A DNA stretch of 64,000 bases, from NCBI GenBank assembly GCA_050288705.1, contig JBNKEI010000177.1, positions 7,164-71,163 of the forward strand, given 5' to 3'. A program made the translations under genes and the position numbers. Source of the stretch: JBNKEI01 sp050288705 (GTDB taxonomy: Bacteria; Myxococcota; Myxococcia; Myxococcales; UBA5297). The stretch's first letter is position 1. Each line of letters opens with the position of its first letter. Positions 9,342-17,831 of this stretch are shown piece after piece. The notes under the pieces were generated by a model. That model ran no database searches. It was not told the origin of the DNA and worked only from the letters and a program-made list of their open reading frames with translations.

Positions 9342-10181
9342 ATGCTTTTTCGAGTAGTATTCTTGGCATTCGGTAATAGCTCGGAGATCTACCAACAAGT
9401 ACACGCTGCTGCGCTAAGCGTGCTAGCTGCATCGCCAGATTCCTGTGAAATAATTGTATTCACCAATCGTCCCCATAGGTTTTCCTGGCTTAGCCCTTTA
9501 ATCCGAGTAGAACACATAGACGACAACGAACTACGCTTGTGGAAAGCCGGACAAAATCATTATTTTAGAGCAAAATTCTTGGCTCTAAAGCGCACAGCAG
9601 CTATGGGGCATGCCCATTTAATATATTTAGACTCCGACGTTTTAATACGACATTCGCTAAACGAAATCGTTTCCGACTTGAATAAAAATGTATTTTTTAT
9701 GCATGCCAAGGAAAAAAAGCTAGGAGAACGAAAAACTTCCAATCGTCTTCCTTTACTTAAAAAAACATTGGGGCGCGATTTCGAAGACATTACCATCACC
9801 GAAGAGACAGTGATGTTTAACGCCGGAGTTATTGCAATACCCGCCAATGAGCATCATTTCATTGAAAAAGCTTTCTTAATTCATGAAGCAATGCTTTCTC
9901 AGGGAGTTAACCACTGGCTAATGGAACAACTTTCTTGGAGCGCTCTACTTGGATCGACCTTCCGTCTTCGAGAATCTAAAAATTATATTTTGCATTATTG
10001 GGGAAACAAACTGGCATTTCAAAAGGCGATAAATTCATTTTTGGCGGAGATTCTGATCAATGGTTGTACTCCAAGAGAAGCAGCAGAGAATTATAGTATA
10101 GAAAAATTCGATTTGCCCCTTCGTGTAAAAAAACGTTGGTGGCATGACCCGATACAAAAAGTTTTGCATTTACCGTTATGA
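9342..10181 (+). CDS. Glycosyltransferase-like protein with DxD motif
   Basis: 279 residues from the ATG at 9342, selected for GAGG at 9333-9336 and because the protein then begins at the first beta strand (MLFRVVFLAFGNSSEI). The fold looks like GT-A: an N-terminal Rossmann-type strand, then HLIYLDSDVLI, where DSD would bind the metal and nucleotide sugar, and a later MFNAGVIAIP stretch and HYWGNK typical of GT8-like acceptor-site loops. The substrate cannot be told. It is divergent from the histidine kinase. No other sugar gene is adjacent, so it appears to be a stand-alone enzyme of surface glycan synthesis. Confidence 0.65.
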   Translation: MLFRVVFLAFGNSSEIYQQVHAAALSVLAASPDSCEIIVFTNRPHRFSWLSPLIRVEHIDDNELRLWKAGQNHYFRAKFLALKRTAAMGHAHLIYLDSDVLIRHSLNEIVSDLNKNVFFMHAKEKKLGERKTSNRLPLLKKTLGRDFEDITITEETVMFNAGVIAIPANEHHFIEKAFLIHEAMLSQGVNHWLMEQLSWSALLGSTFRLRESKNYILHYWGNKLAFQKAINSFLAEILINGCTPREAAENYSIEKFDLPLRVKKRWWHDPIQKVLHLPL

Positions 10182-10600
10182 ACTTCGTTGTTTCGATGCT
10201 GTCGTTTCTTTGTCTCAACCTAGCCGCTGAATTCCGATGAGATTAAACCACGAAAGCCAGCGCGTGCCCATTAACGCTGGCTCCCGCCATCCGACCCTAT
10301 GTCGAATTCAACAAGACGCAAAATGCACTGCCCGTGCCAACGACCAACACTAAATATTTCAACCACTTAGCCGAATGCACGTTCATTGAAGTTGTTCATT
10401 GGCGAGACAAGCTTTTACTTTTTGGAACAAACCCGCTGCCTTTTTGCTCCAAGGTGGAGGCTGGAGCCCGGTAGACCATAAGCCGACTAGATGACCGGTG
10501 AAATCAGAGGTTGAAGTTTATTTGCTAGGCACCTAGCATAAGGGCGCTAGATACGGTGCCATAAGGCTACCATAACAATTGGTTAGGAGTCCGTCGGGAT
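10182..10600. other. Intergenic region with hairpins before tssC
   Basis: No gene was found in these 419 bases. A perfect 8-bp stem, AGCCAGCG (10255-10262) with CGCTGGCT (10275-10282), may end transcription of the glycosyltransferase although no T-run follows. The region nearest tssC contains a palindrome, described separately. Confidence 0.5.
10524..10560 (+). promoter_or_regulatory. Palindrome and hairpin upstream of tssC
   Basis: GCTAGG-CA-CCTAGC (10524-10537) is a perfect palindrome. It overlaps a larger stem, GGCACC (10528-10533) with GGTGCC (10555-10560), with an inner TAGC/GCTA pairing. The two structures are mutually exclusive. It could be an operator or an mRNA leader structure some 40 bases before the tssC ribosome site (AGGAG at about 10585-10589). 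Confidence 0.4.
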
Positions 10601-12091
10601 ATGAGCATCGAAATGCAGACCAACCATTCATTAGAATTGGAACCGATAGAAATCGAACAATATCCATTGATTCACGATATCTTAGAGGAAAGTCGGCTAA
10701 ACCCGGCCAGTGAATCTTACAAACAACTCCGCCACGGAATTATCACCTTTGCTTCTTATGTTATCTCCAACAATTTATTTTACCAGAAATTTGATATTGC
10801 GGTTATTGACGCAATCATTGTAGAAATCGACAAGAAGCTTTGTGCTCAGCTCAATGAAATTCTTCATTCGCAACATTTTCAGAAACTGGAGAGCGCTTGG
10901 CGTTCGCTGCAATTTGTCACCGATCGCGTCAATTTCAAAGAAAACATAAGGCTAGAAATTTTGAATGCATCAAAAGATGATTTGATAATTGATTTTGAAG
11001 ATTCGCCAGAAATACCTAAAACCGGATTTTATAAAATTGTCTATTCCAATGAGTACGGTGTATTTGGAGGAAAGCCATATGGAATGATATGTGCCAATTA
11101 TGAATTTGGTCCGAACCAGCAAGACGTGCTACTGCTGTCTAAAATTGCAGCAGTTTCCGCCATGGCCCATGCGCCATTCATCGCCAATGCCTCGCCTGAG
11201 TTTTTCAACGATACATCTTTCGACAGACTTCCACACCTTAAAGATTTGAAATCTCTATTCGAAGGACCTCAATATTTACGCTGGAATTCTTTCCGAAGTT
11301 CCGACGATTCACGCAATATTGGTTTGTGCCTACCTCGCTTTTTATTGCGCCAACCTTATAACGAGATAAATGGTCCCACCAAGCATTTTAATTATACCGA
11401 AGACGTTATAGGAAAACGCGACAACTATTTATGGGGGTATGCTTCCCATGCATTTGCGACGCGGGTTGCCGATTCTTTCGCCAAGTATCGTTGGTGCCCT
11501 CATATTATCGGTCCCCAGGCGGGAGGCACAGTAGAAAATATACCTCTGGATCAATATGCAACCATGCGGAACATACAGAACAAAATTCCAACAGAAGTAT
11601 TTATCACTGAGCGCCGCGAATATGAGTTGTCTGAAGAAGGCTTTATTGCTTTGACTTACCGGAAAGAATCAGACAATGCCTGCTTCTTTTCAGCAAACTC
11701 AGTTCAGAAACCAAAAAGCTTTGGCCAGTCTCCGGACAGCAGACAAATTGAGACCAATTATCGGCTTGGCACCCAACTTCCTTACATTTTTATCATGACT
11801 CGCTTGGCCCATTATCTCAAAGTTCTACAAAGAGAACAGATTGGAACATGGAAAGAACGCTCCGATTTAGAAAGAGAACTCAATAATTGGATTCGTCAGT
11901 ATGTAGCCGATATGGATAACCCCACGCCCGCTGTACGCTCGGTGCGCCCCTTACGACAAGCGCAAATTACCGTCGAAAATGTTAGCGGGCAACCAGGGTG
12001 GTATCGCTGCAGTTTAAAGGTCCGGCCGCATTTCAAATATATGGGTGCCTCTTTTACTCTTTCGCTAGTAGGAAAACTTGATAAAGAATAA
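10601..12091 (+). CDS. tssC: Orphan type VI secretion sheath protein TssC (VipB/EvpB family)
   Basis: 496 residues, the usual length for TssC. Typical family stretches are LESAWRSLQFVTDRV, FYKIVYSNEYGVFGGKPYG, IAAVSAMAHAPFIANASPEF, the central LCLPRFLLRQPY and WGYASHAFATRVADSFAKY. TssC pairs with TssB to build the contractile cytoplasmic sheath that drives the type VI tube. Here no tssB precedes it and no other core gene (tssE, F, G, hcp, clpV) lies nearby. The gene is therefore an orphan or part of a scattered system. It is flanked downstream by a convergent, muramidase-like gene with effector features. The ATG at 10601 has AGGAG 11 bases upstream, rather far; ATG at 10613 is possible. Confidence 0.9.
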   Translation: MSIEMQTNHSLELEPIEIEQYPLIHDILEESRLNPASESYKQLRHGIITFASYVISNNLFYQKFDIAVIDAIIVEIDKKLCAQLNEILHSQHFQKLESAWRSLQFVTDRVNFKENIRLEILNASKDDLIIDFEDSPEIPKTGFYKIVYSNEYGVFGGKPYGMICANYEFGPNQQDVLLLSKIAAVSAMAHAPFIANASPEFFNDTSFDRLPHLKDLKSLFEGPQYLRWNSFRSSDDSRNIGLCLPRFLLRQPYNEINGPTKHFNYTEDVIGKRDNYLWGYASHAFATRVADSFAKYRWCPHIIGPQAGGTVENIPLDQYATMRNIQNKIPTEVFITERREYELSEEGFIALTYRKESDNACFFSANSVQKPKSFGQSPDSRQIETNYRLGTQLPYIFIMTRLAHYLKVLQREQIGTWKERSDLERELNNWIRQYVADMDNPTPAVRSVRPLRQAQITVENVSGQPGWYRCSLKVRPHFKYMGASFTLSLVGKLDKE

Positions 12092-12194
12092 TAGTCACTA
12101 TTCAGCATCAAGAACCGAAGCCGAGATTTCTCGACCTCAGTTGCGTTCGATAAGGCATTTCACCGCACACAATACCACCATGATTTCAATATTG

Positions 12195-13148
12195 TCATGC
12201 TGCTGATTTTAGCTGAGCAAGGGCATCGTTACATTCATTTTGGAATCTATTTTTAACGCTCTCTTGAACATCGGAAGAACAGCTGGGAAAATGGACTAAA
12301 CCGCCGTTGGCATTGGTTCTGCCTCGCTCCGCATATATTGCTTTAATAATTTCTTCATCGGACATTTTTGATACGTCTTTGCCGCTGAGGACGGAATCAA
12401 CAATGTTCGCGCATCCTTGGGAGCCATGTTGAACTGCTGCCGACCAAATCACATTGCGAAGCGCTGAAGAACGTTTGCTGAAATCAGGGTGCTTCTCCTC
12501 GATTTTTGCCATTGCTGGTTGGTAATGGGATGAGGCAATCGCTTCGTGTTGAGCCTTAGCGAATCCTGTAGGGTCATCTTTAGCAAGCTGCTTCCATGCG
12601 TTACTAAACTCAGTAGTTCCTGGCTTAAAATCTTTTAAGCGCTCGTAATACTCCGGGTGAGATGTTTTCAATCCGTCTACAAAGCGCTGAGCGCTTCCGG
12701 TATTGGTTGCGAATTGGTATGACCCGTAGGAAACACCCCCCGCATCTCCCGCGCCAGAGGAGACAGTGCCCGGGTCACCATTAGATTCGTACTTTGCGCT
12801 CAGGGAGCCAAGATCATCATCAACCGAACCAGGCTGGACAGTTTTTTCTGAACCTCCTGCGCTCTCAGTCATGGGGTGCTTTGTTGGCGTCTCTATTTGC
12901 TTAGAAGGCATTTCTGTCGATCGAGAAGGACCATCGCCATTAATAAGCGCTTGAATTGCCTCTAAACCACGTATCACTTCGTTTAGTAGTTTCTGAATAG
13001 GGGAACCTGAATTGGAAGGCGAATCAAACCCATCGGTCCATTTTGGCAAGTTGGGCGTCGAACGAGGTGTTTCGCTTGGTGTCGGAAACGAATTGTTCAG
13101 AGGTCTATACGGAAGAACATTACTATTTCTCTTAATGTCCATGGTCAT
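12195..13148 (-). CDS. Muramidase-like protein, candidate secreted peptidoglycan hydrolase effector
   Basis: 317 residues. Residues 1-130 are Pro/Ser/Thr rich and disordered with no signal peptide. Residues ~133-310 resemble the lysozyme-like domain seen in some VgrG-linked and phage proteins: LSAKYESNGDPGTVSSGAGD, where the Glu of YES is the likely catalytic acid, then GGVSYGSYQFATNTGSAQRF, and a later WSAAVQHGSQG stretch. A wall-degrading enzyme without a Sec signal is expected to leave by a dedicated machine, and the convergent neighbour is a type VI sheath gene. The divergent neighbour is a small exported Cys-rich protein that could protect the producer. The hydrolase call is by motif recall; the effector role is inferred. 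Confidence 0.6.
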   Translation of the reverse strand: MTMDIKRNSNVLPYRPLNNSFPTPSETPRSTPNLPKWTDGFDSPSNSGSPIQKLLNEVIRGLEAIQALINGDGPSRSTEMPSKQIETPTKHPMTESAGGSEKTVQPGSVDDDLGSLSAKYESNGDPGTVSSGAGDAGGVSYGSYQFATNTGSAQRFVDGLKTSHPEYYERLKDFKPGTTEFSNAWKQLAKDDPTGFAKAQHEAIASSHYQPAMAKIEEKHPDFSKRSSALRNVIWSAAVQHGSQGCANIVDSVLSGKDVSKMSDEEIIKAIYAERGRTNANGGLVHFPSCSSDVQESVKNRFQNECNDALAQLKSAA

Positions 13149-13449
13149 ATGATTGCGCTCCTTATTAGATTAAATTTTTCCTACGAACAATTATAGGATT
13201 GCAGGAAGTATGCCTATAGTTCATTCATCCGGGCTTGCTACGAGATACCCATAGAATGATGAATATCAAAATAGTATCTAGTGGATCATTTTGATCGCAG
13301 CGATCAAAATCCGGCTAATCCTGGCCACTAAGTGATCGTCAGTATCCTCACAGAAGTCGAGTGGTTAGTCGGTTAATAATTGTTTAAAAGCCAGAATCTT
13401 CATGGCATAGTCGAGAGCGTCACCAAATTTTTACTAAAAGGAAATACCA
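13149..13449. promoter_or_regulatory. Divergent intergenic region with strong hairpin
   Basis: The 300 bases between the muramidase-like gene and the secreted small protein hold a perfect inverted repeat ATTTTGATCG (13288-13297) - CAG - CGATCAAAAT (13301-13310), nested inside weaker AGTGG/CCACT pairing. It carries several GATC sites. It may be an operator serving both genes. The upstream part of the region shows no coding potential. Confidence 0.45.
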
Positions 13450-13830
13450 ATGCGTATATCGATATCATCCGTGTTTGTTGTTGGATTAACATTTTTTTCG
13501 CTGTTGGCCATGGCTGCTGCTTCCTTTAAAATTCAAGCAGGTGAGTATCTTTATGAAGATGGAACAGGAATTCTAAGCATAAAACCGCAAGTCAATGGGG
13601 CTCATCCATTCACATTGCAAACAACTGGGGCCAATGCGCAGACTTGCGAAATGGAAGGAACAATCAAAGACGAAAAAGCTATTTTAAAAAATAACAAAAC
13701 TCAACCTTGCGTCCTAAAGTTCAAGACTAATCATAAAGGCATTAGTGTTTCTTCAGCTTCCAACACCTGTTTTGAATATTGTGGGCTGAACGCAACATTC
13801 GAGGGACTATATCGACAAAAAACACCTTGA
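13450..13830 (+). CDS. Small exported protein with four cysteines, candidate immunity protein
   Basis: 126 residues with a clear signal peptide (MRISISSVFVVGLTFFSLLA, cleavage near AAA-S, about residue 24). The mature part is a short beta-rich domain with four Cys (QTCEME, QPCVLK, NTCFEYCGL) able to form two disulfides, ending ATFEGLYRQ. The C-x3-C-G ... F-x-G-x-Y ending recalls proteins annotated as LprI-like lysozyme inhibitors; I am not sure of that. Its periplasmic location and divergent placement next to a predicted muramidase fit an immunity role. AAGGAAAT precedes the ATG. Confidence 0.55.
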   Translation: MRISISSVFVVGLTFFSLLAMAAASFKIQAGEYLYEDGTGILSIKPQVNGAHPFTLQTTGANAQTCEMEGTIKDEKAILKNNKTQPCVLKFKTNHKGISVSSASNTCFEYCGLNATFEGLYRQKTP

Positions 13831-14003
13831 TGCTAGTACAGGCACTTCACGAATAAGCTCGTGTCTATACACTTATGCATCGTTCTATTCCTCTTAAAAT
13901 CGTGTTTCGCTGCACGATATCGCAGAGTTTTCGAACGATGCATTGCATTATCACGATTGGATTAATTTATAGAAGCATCCGAGAGCAGTTGATTTGTAGT
14001 CGT

Positions 14004-15011
14004 TCAATTCACATCCGCTGCTACCTGGCAGGTTCCTTCGCAAATATTTGATTGGCAATCAATATTTTCCAGGCAAGGAGCACCTTGAGCACCTAGCTGA
14101 CAAGCGTTATCCAAACATGCATTAGAAAGGCATTGATGATCAGCTTCACATTCAGCTTCTGGATGTGCGGCGTCTCCAGAACCGCAAGTGCCGTCCTCCA
14201 GACAAACACCACTCATGCAACCATTGGTCCCATGGCAAGGCGCGCCTGGTCCACCAGGCATACATTGCTCAGAGCAAACCCCAGATAGGCATTCGGAATT
14301 GTCGCTACAATCGGCTCCTACGTCTTTGGGAACACAAGCGTTTTCTAGTCTGCAGCCTTCCATGCCACAGGTAGTGGGCTGAGTACATGCTGGCATTTCT
14401 TCACCGCATCCTACTAGATCCGTGCCGCTTTTCTTAATCTTAATAACTGGTCGCAGTATCCATTCTTGACCGTTTCCTTTAGGATGTACTTTGAGCGATT
14501 TTTTACCGTCGAAATCAAGAGTAATTTCTGTTCTTTCACAAGCATTCATTTGCCACGGGCCTTTTATTTTAATTCCTGATTGCGAACCACTGGGAACTTT
14601 AAGCGGCAGTTTTTCTCCATTAACTACTACGTAATTGTCTTTTGGGGTCACATACAGTCTTAATTGAGTAATGTTCCCTGGTGGTAGATTCGCAACGCCC
14701 AATAACATTGGCTGGGTTTGTATTGTTAAAAGGTCCACACTTGCTGGCGCTTCGCTTACCGTAATCCATCCCAACTCTGGCGAATGAGCAGTCACGCGAG
14801 TAATGTTTACCCATATTTCTTCCACTTCGGTACTGGGTGCATCTACTAGTTTGATTGCCAATTGAGAAAGACCAGTAGGGGGGTTGCTGATCACCACCGG
14901 ATTGTCTGAGAGATCGCTTTTATTATTATCGGAAGAACCACCGCAACCAGGAGCCAATAGTAATGCGCTAATAGCGGTAATTCCCGCCCAACGAGTCCAA
15001 TGTAACACCAT
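14004..15011 (-). CDS. DUF4382 lipoprotein with Cys-rich C-terminal repeats
   Basis: 335 residues from the ATG at 15011, which has AAGGAG at a proper distance; a longer frame to 15038 lacks one. Lipobox LLLAPGC anchors it in a membrane. Residues ~50-200 form a DUF4382 beta-sandwich (SQLAIKLVDAPSTEVEEIWV...). The C-terminal ~140 residues hold repeated Cys units of the type C-x(2,4)-S-x-C-L-x-G-x-C (ECLSGVC, GCMSGVC, QCLSNAC, DCQSNIC), a pattern common in surface proteins of Myxococcota. Function is unknown; a surface or adhesion role is inferred. It is divergent from the ECF sigma operon. Confidence 0.8.
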   Translation of the reverse strand: MVLHWTRWAGITAISALLLAPGCGGSSDNNKSDLSDNPVVISNPPTGLSQLAIKLVDAPSTEVEEIWVNITRVTAHSPELGWITVSEAPASVDLLTIQTQPMLLGVANLPPGNITQLRLYVTPKDNYVVVNGEKLPLKVPSGSQSGIKIKGPWQMNACERTEITLDFDGKKSLKVHPKGNGQEWILRPVIKIKKSGTDLVGCGEEMPACTQPTTCGMEGCRLENACVPKDVGADCSDNSECLSGVCSEQCMPGGPGAPCHGTNGCMSGVCLEDGTCGSGDAAHPEAECEADHQCLSNACLDNACQLGAQGAPCLENIDCQSNICEGTCQVAADVN

Positions 15012-15064
15012 GTTAGCTTCTCCTTTGGGATCGTTCACTTCACAAGCAACGACGAGCCGCCCCC

Positions 15065-15143
15065 AAAAAGGTTACTGGGAACTCGCAACGAGTTACCTAT
15101 TCATGGGCATCTTTTTGGAAGTAATCTTGGAAGTAACCTTTTT
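15065..15143. promoter_or_regulatory. Inverted and direct repeats between the DUF4382 gene and ECF sigma gene
   Basis: AAAAAGGTTAC (15065-15075) and GTAACCTTTTT (15133-15143) are a perfect 11-bp inverted repeat. Inside are AACTCG-CAA-CGAGTT (15080-15094) and two tandem 12-bp units GGAAGTAAYCTT (15117-15140). GGAA-type motifs resemble ECF -35 boxes, so autoregulation by the adjacent sigma factor is possible. The sites sit in the 185-base divergent gap. Confidence 0.5.
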
Positions 15144-15196
15144 TAGGTAGACCCGTCATTAGTAACAGCGGTCTAACCTGGTTTTAGAGTTTATGT

Positions 15197-15823
15197 ATGG
15201 GAAAGCGCCCTCAACTTCTGGCCGTCTCGTCATCGGTATCCCCTTCTTTTCCCGGTCAAGGAGAACTAGCTGATCTTTCGGAAGCAGCCGATGCTGATGC
15301 CGTGCAACGGGTGCTCCAAGGTGATACCGAAGCTTTTGCGACAATTGTACGTCGACATGGGTCGAGTCTGACTGCGTTGTGCGCCCATGTTACAGGTTCT
15401 GCGCATCTAGGAGAAGAATTGGCGCAAGAATCTTTGGCTCGCGCCTATTCTCGTCTAGGCTCCTGGAGAGGAGATTGTGCCTTCCGGCATTGGCTGCGCC
15501 GAATAGCAGTAAACTGCTGTCGCGATTATTTAAAGGCCGGCGCCCGAGCAGAAAAGCCCACTCAATTTTTTGATGAGGAGCTAGTCAGCTTAGAAACACC
15601 AGAAAGTGAAACTGATAACAAACGAACTATAGCGGCATTAAATTTGGCAATCCAAGAGCTTCCCACCAAATACCGGGAAGCATTTGTTTTATTTCATGTG
15701 GAGAATTTGGATTATGAGCAAATAAAAGAGATTACGGGTATTTCGGTTGGAGCTCTTAAGGTGAGAGTGCATCGTGCCAGGCACTTACTGCGCACGGCGC
15801 TTGGTTCGATAATTGAGGACTAG
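15197..15823 (+). CDS. ECF-type RNA polymerase sigma factor
   Basis: 208 residues. A ~35-residue N-terminal extension is followed by sigma region 2 (VLQGDTEAFATIVRRHGSSL ... AQESLARAYSRLGSWRGD) and region 4 (ELPTKYREAFVLFHVENLDY ... SVGALKVRVHRARHLLR). It directs RNA polymerase to a small regulon, presumably including its own promoter. It is first in a run of five co-oriented genes and only 10 bases before a membrane protein whose placement marks it as the anti-sigma factor. Start at ATG 15197; the ribosome site is weak. Confidence 0.92.
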   Translation: MGKRPQLLAVSSSVSPSFPGQGELADLSEAADADAVQRVLQGDTEAFATIVRRHGSSLTALCAHVTGSAHLGEELAQESLARAYSRLGSWRGDCAFRHWLRRIAVNCCRDYLKAGARAEKPTQFFDEELVSLETPESETDNKRTIAALNLAIQELPTKYREAFVLFHVENLDYEQIKEITGISVGALKVRVHRARHLLRTALGSIIED

Positions 15824-15833
15824 TGAGTAAACT

Positions 15834-16472
15834 ATGAAAGTAAAACACCTTCACCAGCTACTAGATAACGAAATCGACTTTTCGAAACAGGAATTTTACG
15901 CAAGGCTTTCTTTGGACGAACAGCGAGAGGTAAATGCTTTTCAGAACATTGCCAAACTCGCCCAGAAAATTCCTTCTCCCTCTCCTTCTGATGAATTTCT
16001 TGCCAGGACCATGGCTCGGATTAGAACACGACCTCGCCCGCGACGCACATTTTGGACTTGGCTACGTACTCCCTGGCTTTCACCCCTTTCCTTGATGGCA
16101 AGTGCAGCCATGGTGGCGGTAATTATTGGTGGGTGGCCACTGTTGCAAAGCAATAAACCAACTTCTTCAGAATTGTTATCCAACCGAAAAATTCCGGGGT
16201 CGCCCCCGCATAGTTCAGTAATGGTGCGCATGGTTTATGCAGCACCACAAGCTCAAGCAGTGGCGGTAGCCGGAGATTTTAATGGCTGGAAACCTGATAG
16301 TACTCCATTGCATCGAACCCCTAGCGGAATCTGGATGGTGGAAATTCCTTTATCTGTAGGCTCGAAATATCAATACATGTTCGTGGTGGACGACCAATGG
16401 GTAACCGATCCCAACGCAGCAGCTACTATGGACGACGGCTTTGGAGGAAAAAATGCCCTAATCGAGCTATAA
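15834..16472 (+). CDS. Putative anti-sigma factor with periplasmic CBM48/AMPK-type domain
   Basis: 212 residues. N-terminal ~75 residues are cytoplasmic and helical, a transmembrane helix lies at ~82-104 (SLMASAAMVAVIIGGWPLL), and the periplasmic C-terminus (~125-212) is a glycogen-binding-like early set domain: AVAVAGDFNGWKPDSTPL, GIWMVEIPLSVGSKYQYMFV, WVTDPNAA. In this family these Trp residues contact alpha-glucans or serve protein contacts. The position directly after the sigma gene and the one-pass topology indicate an anti-sigma factor; no zinc-binding ZAS motif is seen. A sugar-sensing anti-sigma would be unusual. The lipoprotein two genes downstream carries the same type of fold. Confidence 0.75.
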   Translation: MKVKHLHQLLDNEIDFSKQEFYARLSLDEQREVNAFQNIAKLAQKIPSPSPSDEFLARTMARIRTRPRPRRTFWTWLRTPWLSPLSLMASAAMVAVIIGGWPLLQSNKPTSSELLSNRKIPGSPPHSSVMVRMVYAAPQAQAVAVAGDFNGWKPDSTPLHRTPSGIWMVEIPLSVGSKYQYMFVVDDQWVTDPNAAATMDDGFGGKNALIEL

Positions 16473-17389
16473 ATTTTTCCAATGAAATCGCAACGCTGGT
16501 ATTGCTGGTAATAATTTTTTGGTTACCAACAGCACAGGTATGTTTAGCCATTCCTGCCAGGTTATCTCTTTCCTTTTTGGCAGGTGGCGGTTACGTTAGC
16601 GACAAAGATTTGGGGGCTAACTCCGGGCCAGATGCGGCAATTCAAATTAGTCCTAGTGGAAAAATTGATTTGTCGTTTTCTCCTCGATGGAAATTTGCCG
16701 CTTCTGCCGATTTTTTGTATGGAAAATACTTGTCTGCCGATGCCCCTTCTCTAGCGCTAACCGCCAGTAGCAACATTCGCTATAAACATCCTACATTCGA
16801 GACGATTTTCTCCATTGGCGCCGAAAACAGCAGCTATGCATCAGATTGGCTTTCTGAAGATTCTGCTCCTAATGTTATTTCCGAACAGGCAGTGCATTTT
16901 TCGCCAGCAATTCGATTTCATTTGGCAAACATGGATTTTCAAGCCGCAAGCACTGCTGATTTTTCCCGTTTGACACTGGAAGACCAACAATATTCAAAAC
17001 AAGAATGGGCTTTCCAAGGAGCTCTAACAGTTCCTATCAATTTGTATCCTATTGACCAACGGTGGAACCTATCTCTTTTTTACCGCTTGGCACGCAATCA
17101 GCAAGATCAGGAGACACTCATTTATCACCAAGCCTCCATGTTTTTGTCTGGAAATTTCTCTCAACTACAATGGAAAGCACAGATTTTTTGGCAAGGCAAT
17201 GAGTCAATTTTTAGTAGTAGCGAAACCCTGTGGCGCGCTTTTGCGTCTATTGTTTACCCTTTTGCAGAATCACTATCGATAGAAGGCACTTATTCTTTTA
17301 CCATAAAGTACACTGAACAATCACTTTCTCCATCCCGCCACCTCGCCTTTATCTACCTAAAATGGGATTTGTGGGAGGTATACTGGTGA
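16397..17389 (+). CDS. Putative outer-membrane beta-barrel protein
   Basis: The mature part (~290 residues) is a series of alternating amphipathic strands with aromatic girdles and ends in ...YLKWDLWEVYW, with an aromatic C-terminal residue as in Omp proteins. A signal sequence is visible (LVLLVIIFWLPTAQVCLA). The true start is unclear: the frame opens at ATG 16397, overlapping the anti-sigma gene by 76 bases, which would put ~38 odd residues before the signal; CTG 16496 or TTG 16504 would fit the signal better. A GGAGG at 16443 sits before an ATG that is out of frame (ATG CCC TAA). No named family was recognised. Confidence 0.65.
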   Translation: MGNRSQRSSYYGRRLWRKKCPNRAINFSNEIATLVLLVIIFWLPTAQVCLAIPARLSLSFLAGGGYVSDKDLGANSGPDAAIQISPSGKIDLSFSPRWKFAASADFLYGKYLSADAPSLALTASSNIRYKHPTFETIFSIGAENSSYASDWLSEDSAPNVISEQAVHFSPAIRFHLANMDFQAASTADFSRLTLEDQQYSKQEWAFQGALTVPINLYPIDQRWNLSLFYRLARNQQDQETLIYHQASMFLSGNFSQLQWKAQIFWQGNESIFSSSETLWRAFASIVYPFAESLSIEGTYSFTIKYTEQSLSPSRHLAFIYLKWDLWEVYW

Positions 17390-17766
17390 GGCACATATTG
17401 CATAAAACGATTGGATACGCAGTATGGTGGAGATCGCTCTTTTTGCTTGGCACTGTTAGCCTTCTAATTAGTTCCTGCACTCCCAAGGTCTTAGTGAAAC
17501 CAGGAGTGGGAAAAGAGCCAACGGTGATACGTGTGCATGTAAAAGCAGAAAAGGTAATTCTTTGCGGCAGCATGACCGATTGGCGACCAGTAAAGTTGCC
17601 TAGGCAAGCAGGCAGGTTTGAACTAAGCCTTTTTTTGCCTCCTGGACGCTACGAGTACCACCTGCAAGCGCATGACGCTAGTGGCGCCCGCCTGCTATTT
17701 CCTGAAGAGGCGGAAAGGGTGGATGACGGCTTTGGATCGGAAAATATTGTATTGAGAATTCCGTAA
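17386..17766 (+). CDS. Lipoprotein with CBM48/AMPK-type glycogen-binding-like domain
   Basis: 126 residues from GTG 17386, chosen for GGGAGG seven bases upstream and because it overlaps the previous stop as GTGA. Signal peptide with lipobox LLISSC. The mature ~90 residues are a single early-set beta sandwich (EKVILCGSMTDWRPVKLP, RYEYHLQAHD, ending VDDGFGSENIVL). The ending closely parallels that of the anti-sigma factor (MDDGFGGKNALIEL), so the two domains are related copies within one operon. It could bind the same ligand, or compete for it, at the membrane. Confidence 0.75.
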   Translation: MRHILHKTIGYAVWWRSLFLLGTVSLLISSCTPKVLVKPGVGKEPTVIRVHVKAEKVILCGSMTDWRPVKLPRQAGRFELSLFLPPGRYEYHLQAHDASGARLLFPEEAERVDDGFGSENIVLRIP

Positions 17767-17831
17767 CTATTGAGTGGTTTTCTCGTCAATCATTTTAGGA
17801 ATGCCGGTACTAAAGTGGAGCTACCTAGCAT

